A stretch of DNA of 64,000 bases from Epiperipatus broadwayi (taxonomy: Eukaryota; Onychophora; Udeonychophora; Euonychophora; Peripatidae): the NCBI GenBank assembly GCA_028023455.1, contig JAQFVV010012574.1, positions 1,103,501 to 1,167,500 on the forward strand. Reading direction: 5' to 3'. Within the stretch, counting starts at the first letter, position 1; each line of letters opens with the position of its first letter. Made by a program: the position numbers and the translations under genes. Positions 58,345-64,000 of the stretch are shown one piece after another. The notes under the pieces were generated by a model, which searched no databases, had not been told where the DNA came from, and was given only the letters and a program-made list of their open reading frames with translations.

Positions 58345-60825
58345 AAATTTAACTTAACATTTGCAAGTGAAAATATCCACAAAATTCTGATTCATACAAA
58401 TTCCTAAATTAAATTGAGAAATATTTATCACAATAAGATTTATATAAATACTATAAAATAAATATTGTTTTTTTTTTTTTTTTAAGATATATCAATAAAA
58501 CAGTATGCAATAGAAGATATATTTATGTTAAATGCTTGAAAATATTTCAAATGAAAAGCTGTTAACTTCTTTCTAATGTACTTAATTATATATATAATAT
58601 TTCTAAAATTTGCGTTTCTGGGAGTTATGCTTAATTGCCATGATTATAGTGATGAAGTAAGAATGGATTAAGAACCTTTCCCAGATCCAGATGATAAATA
58701 ATTTAATAATATACTATTTATTCTCTCATTATAAAACTCTTGTGTTTTTAAAGTCCATATATTGTTCAAAATTTAAATAAGTACTAAATGTAATAATTAA
58801 ATACCAAATATGTTTTAAGATATATTGGTTATTCTGTATATTATATTAACCATTTCTTTTTGTATCAATATACCTTTTTTTATAATAATATATATATTGC
58901 AATTTAATCCTCCACCCTTATTTTCATAAACAGCTTATATGTTAGAAATAAAATAAAAATCAATTTTATAAATAACTAAAAATAGTAATGATATAATGAA
59001 TACAAAGAATTTTATGTCTGATTTCAGTTTAAAATAATATATTTAAATGGGGAGGGGGGGATCTTTATCAAATCTTCAACTGTTTTAGCAAACTTTTTAT
59101 TAAAAACATGCACATAAGTGAAAGTATTGTTAAAAATAAAAGTTTATTTTACAAATAAAAATCAATAATAATATTATCTTCGCAAAACTTGTTATGTCTG
59201 ACATCATAAAAGTTTTGAACAATGATAATATACTTCTAAAAATTAAATATATTTTAAAATTCTTGATGCTTGACTTTTTTGTTTGATAATGTCAAAATAT
59301 AAATTTTATAATAACTTATATATATACACCATTATAAATAGTATGAAAATCAGTCTTCTGATTGAAATATTAAAGTGGCTGTGTAGAGAAACAATTGTTT
59401 TTAATTTTATTTATTTCCTTTAGTTAGTTTATATATCATTATTTTTATGAATTATAAATAATAATATACATCTAGAAATAAAAGATAATAAATTCAAATG
59501 TTATACATATTTTTTTTTAAAAAAAGATAAATATTGCTACAACTTTACTACTAAAAAATTGAATAAATATTACCTGCATACAATCTTAAATTACATATAA
59601 AAAGTTTAAAATTAATCCTAAATCTTATATGATATATTTAATATTTTAAATAAAAAGTATATACTTTTGGCCTTTTGTGCAAATCTTTTTTATTCTTTAT
59701 ATAATTATATTTCCAACTCACAAGCATACTTTTTTAAAATATAAGAGACTCCATCCAGTGCTCAATTAAAATATAAAAGTTTTTACACAAATGTATTTAA
59801 AAGCATAAATATGATGGAGTGATAACAGCGACTTCGCAGTATCTCAGAGTACACAAAAAATTATAAAGCTCTGCTACCTCCAAGTACTTTGAAAAATGCC
59901 AGTAAAAGATTTTAAAAAGCTATTTATAATCATCACACAATAATTCAACATAAAAAATAAAAAAATAAGAAAAAAATATACTTATTTTTTCTATCAACAT
60001 CAATGGAAATAAATTTATATAATTATCAAAATTAGCTTATATTGTCCAGCATAGAAATAATTTTAGATCTGATTAGAACTGTTTCCCTTCCTGATTACTG
60101 CTAACATCTCAGCACAAAACTAAAGTATTTAACTATTTAATGATTGAAATCTATGAAAATCATGCAAAAATTGCCAACTCAAGTACTGATTATATTGTTA
60201 CATGAATGGCATACAAATTATCAATATTAATGCAACTAACTACATGAATAACACTTATAGAGTTAAGTGCATATTAAATAATAAATATTCACTTTATTAG
60301 ATACTTAATATATATTTATAATACATTCTGAATATTAACATGTTTGTGTTAATATAGTATTATATCTCTATAATTTAAAAAAAAGTCATTCTCCTCCAAT
60401 TTCTTCCCCGTGGTAAAATACATATAAAAATTATTTAATGCATTTTCCCCATTTACTTTCTTTCATAAATGTTCTGTAACAGTTAACAATTAATGTTTAT
60501 CTCTTTTTTTCTTTTTTTTTCTTTTTCAAATAAAATTTCTACATTTTTTTTTTTTTAAATAACACTAATATTGTTTATATTTCTTCAATTAAGAAACATG
60601 TTGACTATTGCATTTCAGATGCAGTTTCTCATAATTTATTAAATAATTAAATAGAATAAAATTTTTAGATGTTTTTTTTTTTTTTTTTTTGAAAAGTATA
60701 AATCAGGATTTATGACAAAAAAATAAAAGTAAAAACATGGAGCTTTTTTTACTTCATTATATTAATTTATAATTATTGCAATTTAATCTAAAAATGTCAA
60801 ATTTATTCCAGTTACACCTTTGCAA
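58345..60825. other. AT-rich spacer
   Basis: No gene. Long T and A homopolymers (58466-58484, 60540-60556, 60673-60690) and a G run near 59051. Confidence 0.5.
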
Positions 60826-60828
60826 GCA

Positions 60829-60908
60829 GTTGGTGGTCGAGTGGTCAGCCTTATAAGCAGTTGTCCCGGGTTTGCAGGTTCGCTTCCCGGCTGATGCTTT
60901 GACACATG
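60829..60908 (+). mobile_element. tRNA-derived retroposon
   Basis: The plus strand reads ttggtggtcgagtggtcagc (D-arm/A-box region), then a shortened anticodon arm (cttataagcag; about ten bases are lost compared with the other copies), then ggttcgcttcccgg (B box/T-arm) and ctgatgctttgacac, followed directly by an A-rich tail (gaaaaatatatat). It is the best-preserved T-arm of the three copies. The deletion excludes a working tRNA. Confidence 0.6.
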
Positions 60909-60909
60909 A

Positions 60910-61325
60910 AAAATATATATCCATTTTAAATAAACACATTAACGATTATTATTAATCATTTATTTGGATAGAAATTATAATATCATTTTCTGCCCAGATA
61001 TAAACTTTGAAATTAATTAAAGATTAATATCTCTAATCTTATTAAACACAACCACTCAACATTTTTTTCCTCTCATGAGTAATATCTTAGATTACTTAAA
61101 ACATCTATTTACCATATATATTTTTAAAAAAATAATTAAATATCTACTTTCCAATGTTCTTATTCATGTGTTTAAAGCATTTATTATAAACAGAAGTTTT
61201 AATTAATTTTTTAAGTATTTGCTAAAATGTGTATTTTTAATTTTGTTTTAAAATTTATATATACATTACAGTATTGGGATTGTTGCAAATATCTATAATA
61301 GAAAGAAAAAAAATCACTAATGCAC
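60910..61325. other. AT-rich spacer
   Basis: No gene seen. Confidence 0.4.
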
Positions 61326-61329
61326 ACAT

Positions 61330-61605
61330 TAATTTTGCCCCCAAGAAAATTCAATTGATATTTCAGTTAAGAGATATCAGACAACTGAGAAGGAAAACCA
61401 TGGTGTTTTTGATTTTAAACTCAGAGGTAAAAAAGCTAAGAAATTGTAAAAGACCTAGAAAGAGACCTATGAGATGGATGGATAAAATAAAGTATATTGA
61501 TGTGATAAGAAGAGAAACTAAAGATCAGAGAGGGATAGAACTTGGAGAGACCTCCATTCCACAGTAGACTGATAATGATTAAAAATGATGATGATGATGA
61601 TTGGG
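61330..61605 (+). mobile_element. RTE-like LINE, 3' fragment
   Basis: From about 61330 the plus strand follows the last 250 bases of the LINE at 10915-13730 (gattttaaact, gattgtaaaagacctagaaa, gagatggatggataaaataa, cttggagagacctccattcc). It ends with a gatgatgatgatgatga tail at 61585-61601. The peptide still shows CKRPRKRPMRWMDKI and RRETKDQRGIELGET, matching the C-terminal domain, with small deletions. It is a heavily 5'-truncated insertion of the same or a sister family in the opposite orientation. Confidence 0.75.
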
Positions 61606-61609
61606 CTTA

Positions 61610-62885
61610 TTATTTTTGATTTATATTCCAAAATCATTTTTTTAATAGTACTTAAGTAAATTATAACTCATCAATCATAAAAAAGTAAAACTTCCCCTCA
61701 TTCTTGTAATTTTATATCAATTTTAAAAAGTGCTGAAATATTAACTGGCAGCTTATGCTATTGCTCATCAATTTTTATGCACTTATCTGAACTAATTTCA
61801 GAACAATCTTATTAAATTCTCTTCAGTTCTCACCTATAACTTTTCTATATACTTAATTAAGAGGCTTTTTTTTTTTTTTTTTTTGTAGCTAAAAAAAAAA
61901 AAACAACACAAAATTGCAAAAGTAAAAATTTGACTTGTTTTCTTTTGTGTTGTCTGTTAAGAATGATAGATTTAAACATGTATAAGATTGGCTTGGCCAT
62001 TGATGTTCTTGAAAATGAAGCATAGGCTTACTTATTTGACATATATATCTGCTACATATTTAGGTATTAAATTCCATATTTCATGCTTTAATTATATTTT
62101 TTCTATGATTACTAATCATATTTAAATTCGTATTGTCTTGCCTTCAAAGTTTACCCTATTTGAAAAGCTTCATGGCCAACTTTGAAATATCTTTAGTTGA
62201 TAGAAGATCAGTTTTATTACCTCTGATTCTGAGAGTGCATGTATTTGAAAATTTCAGATTTTAAAAATAGAGATAGTTACCCTATAATGTATTAAAAACT
62301 GTGTTATAAGAATCAAACTAAATAAGATAAGAGTTTACATTAAAAAAGAAAAAATGGTTAGAAGTGAAAATGTGAATTAATGTACCACATTAAAAAAATA
62401 AACATTATAAATGCATGTAGAGCACATAACCAGACTAATATAATATTTTTTCAAATTAATAAGAAGAAAAAAATGTTTTTGGTTTAATAGAAAATGGCAA
62501 ATATTTTTTTATATCTTAATTTTATTAACCTTTTCACGATAGAGATAAGAGTAATAAAAATAATTTTAAAAAAGCGTTACTAATTGATGGGTGCTTTTTT
62601 TAAAAAAAAAAAAAAAATCAAACTTTGGCTCTTTTTAAATCAATAAAAGAACAACATACTATAGGTGATGGTTACTGATAATACGTGTTAGTAATTATTA
62701 AAAACAAAGAAAGCAAATATAATTACTACAATCATATATACCTATAGTTAATTTTTGATTTTGATTTACCTAGTATTCACTAATGTCATGCACCAGCTCT
62801 TAAAACAATTTTAATGAATACGTTTATTAAAATTTTTAATCTAAGCTAATCATCACATAATCGACTTTTTTTAAAATGAAACCTT
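61610..62885. other. AT-rich spacer
   Basis: No gene. Homopolymer T (61867-61884) and A (61892-61903) runs. Confidence 0.4.
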
Positions 62886-62896
62886 ATTTTGAAAAC

Positions 62897-62910
62897 TATT
62901 TCGCGAAATA
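62897..62910. promoter_or_regulatory. Perfect 14-bp palindrome with CGCG core (E2F-like)
   Basis: The word tatttcgcgaaata is self-complementary. TTTCGCG resembles the E2F consensus. It is a lone match in a CpG-poor window and may be chance. Confidence 0.15.
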
Positions 62911-62914
62911 AAAT

Positions 62915-63889
62915 TACGATATAACTAACATAAAGTATAAGTAGAAGTCTATAAAATGAAAGAGAATTTATATACGTGTGTTTGCAAGATTCGTCAAAAG
63001 ACTTATAAAGGTCAGAAGATTGGAAGGGACCTATGTTCTATCATCCATATTGATAAAAATCACTTAAGAGCATAGATTTATATACTATATCAAATATGTG
63101 TGTGCATTTGATTGAACAAACCAATCAATAGACTAGTCCTTACAATCTCTCATATTTTATTTAACTCTCATAAACTGTATTAAATTTTCACTATTCCTGA
63201 AAATGTAAAATAAAACTTTAAAATGATACTTTAAAATAATTAATTTATAAATGACAATAAAATATTCACTCGAAGCTGAAAATTCAACAGAAAGAAAAAA
63301 GACAGTTTTTAAAGTTGGTCAAGCTTGAAAAATTCTGAACTAAAGTTCAAAGAAGCTATAATACTAACCTACTGATATCCTAACCTATTTTTTTTTTTAG
63401 TAATTGATAAAAATAATTTAAGTAAAAATAAAAATAGCATTTTATTAAAATTACACGGATCACAATTACAATACTTAATAGTTAATATTTTTTAACAAAA
63501 CAAAAAAAAAAGGATTATATATACCGGAAATAACAGTAGAACAATTTTAAACTATGGCAGGAATTAATAAAAAAAATTATTCACATAATCAAATCAATAA
63601 AGAGCATTGCTCAAATATGAACTTAATTTGTGACCAAGTGCAAAAAAGAAAGTATAAACAATTTAATGAGATCAAGAGTTTTAAATAATTGTTAAATGCT
63701 TCCGCAGAGAATAGTTTTACGAATAGTTAGATGCAATAATGTTTATATGGCTAAACTATTACAGCAAAGGAATAATTTTGGTTATAAATATACTGCCTAA
63801 CAAGTAAAAATTATATCAACATGAAAAATGTTCATAACGTTTATCAGAATTTTATATTTATTTCCGTATTTTTTTTAATCAATGTTTCT
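62915..63889. other. AT-rich spacer
   Basis: No gene or repeat partner recognised. Confidence 0.4.
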
Positions 63890-64000
63890 ATGGTAATAAC
63901 ACAAAAGGCCAAGGTTAAATCGCGCATCCTTATGCAGCTGTACGCAGCTAAATTGCGCAGCGCTCTTCCGAGGAACGACAAATTTTTAAAAATAATGTAG
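63890..64000. other. CpG-bearing, GC-richer edge segment
   Basis: The last 110 bases contain eight or so CpG sites and words such as aaatcgcgcatcc, gcagctgtacgcagc and ttgcgcagcgctcttcc, unlike almost everything else in the window. It may be the beginning of a promoter, exon or another repeat that continues outside. No frame could be assigned. Confidence 0.3.

Noticed and set aside
1-64000. CRISPR arrays, operons, ribosome binding sites, replication origins
   Set aside because: Sequence composition and mobile-element content are eukaryotic. No regularly spaced direct repeats with unique spacers were seen; the only regular repeats are microsatellites.

Overview
The window reads as an intron or intergenic tract of a very AT-rich animal genome, probably an invertebrate. 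AT content looks like roughly three quarters, by eye. The evidence is the repeat content: an RTE-like non-LTR retrotransposon with an apurinic-type endonuclease, Penelope-like elements with a GIY-YIG domain, a Ty3/gypsy remnant, mariner and hAT DNA transposons, and tRNA-derived retroposons. I cannot name the phylum. I found no intact host gene, no rRNA and no convincing functional tRNA. Nearly every recognisable open reading frame belongs to a mobile element.

Layout. 1-6.7 kb is AT-rich spacer with no recognisable gene, followed by an unusual C/A-rich island (6.69-7.25 kb). 7.45-9.5 kb (minus) is a decayed gypsy-type element: a coiled-coil gag-like piece, an integrase core and a chromodomain-side tail. 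9.6-16.7 kb holds two inverted copies of a roughly 2.5 kb noncoding repeat, here called family A. The first copy is split by an RTE-like LINE (10.9-13.73 kb, minus) whose long ORF is broken only by two in-frame stops. 16.7-27 kb is mostly spacer, with a triplet-repeat tract, a copy of repeat family B, a perfect 45-bp-arm hairpin with a 14-bp target duplication (22.3-22.5 kb) and two weak promoter/exon-like islands (23.1 and 24.1 kb). 27.0-28.35 kb (minus) is a Penelope-like element, 28.6-29.2 kb an internally deleted mariner, and 29.5 kb a tRNA-derived retroposon.

32.8-37.2 kb holds two tandem family A copies carrying two younger insertions (497 bp and 55 bp), each with a 10-bp target duplication. 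37.5-38.3 kb is the 3' end of another LINE. 39.6-42.4 kb is an old RTE copy (minus) interrupted by a 564-bp LINE 3' end with a 12-bp target duplication. 43.0-44.75 kb is a dense block of inverted repeats (families C and B). 44.8-53 kb is mainly spacer with small repeats. 53.0-53.8 kb is a second Penelope fragment (plus) with an inverted copy of its own end. 54.5 kb is a 146-bp palindrome. 56.3-58.35 kb is a hAT-like element. 60.8 kb has another tRNA-derived retroposon, and 61.3-61.6 kb a third RTE 3' end. CpG-bearing sequence returns at the extreme right edge (62.9-64.0 kb).

The genes do not form a pathway. The window records repeated rounds of transposition, nesting and inversion. I see no clear sign of a new functional system. 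The most unusual objects are the near-perfect palindromes at 22.4 and 54.5 kb, the family A inverted/tandem arrangement, the 55-bp mini-insertion at 35.05 kb, and the C-rich island at 6.7-7.25 kb.
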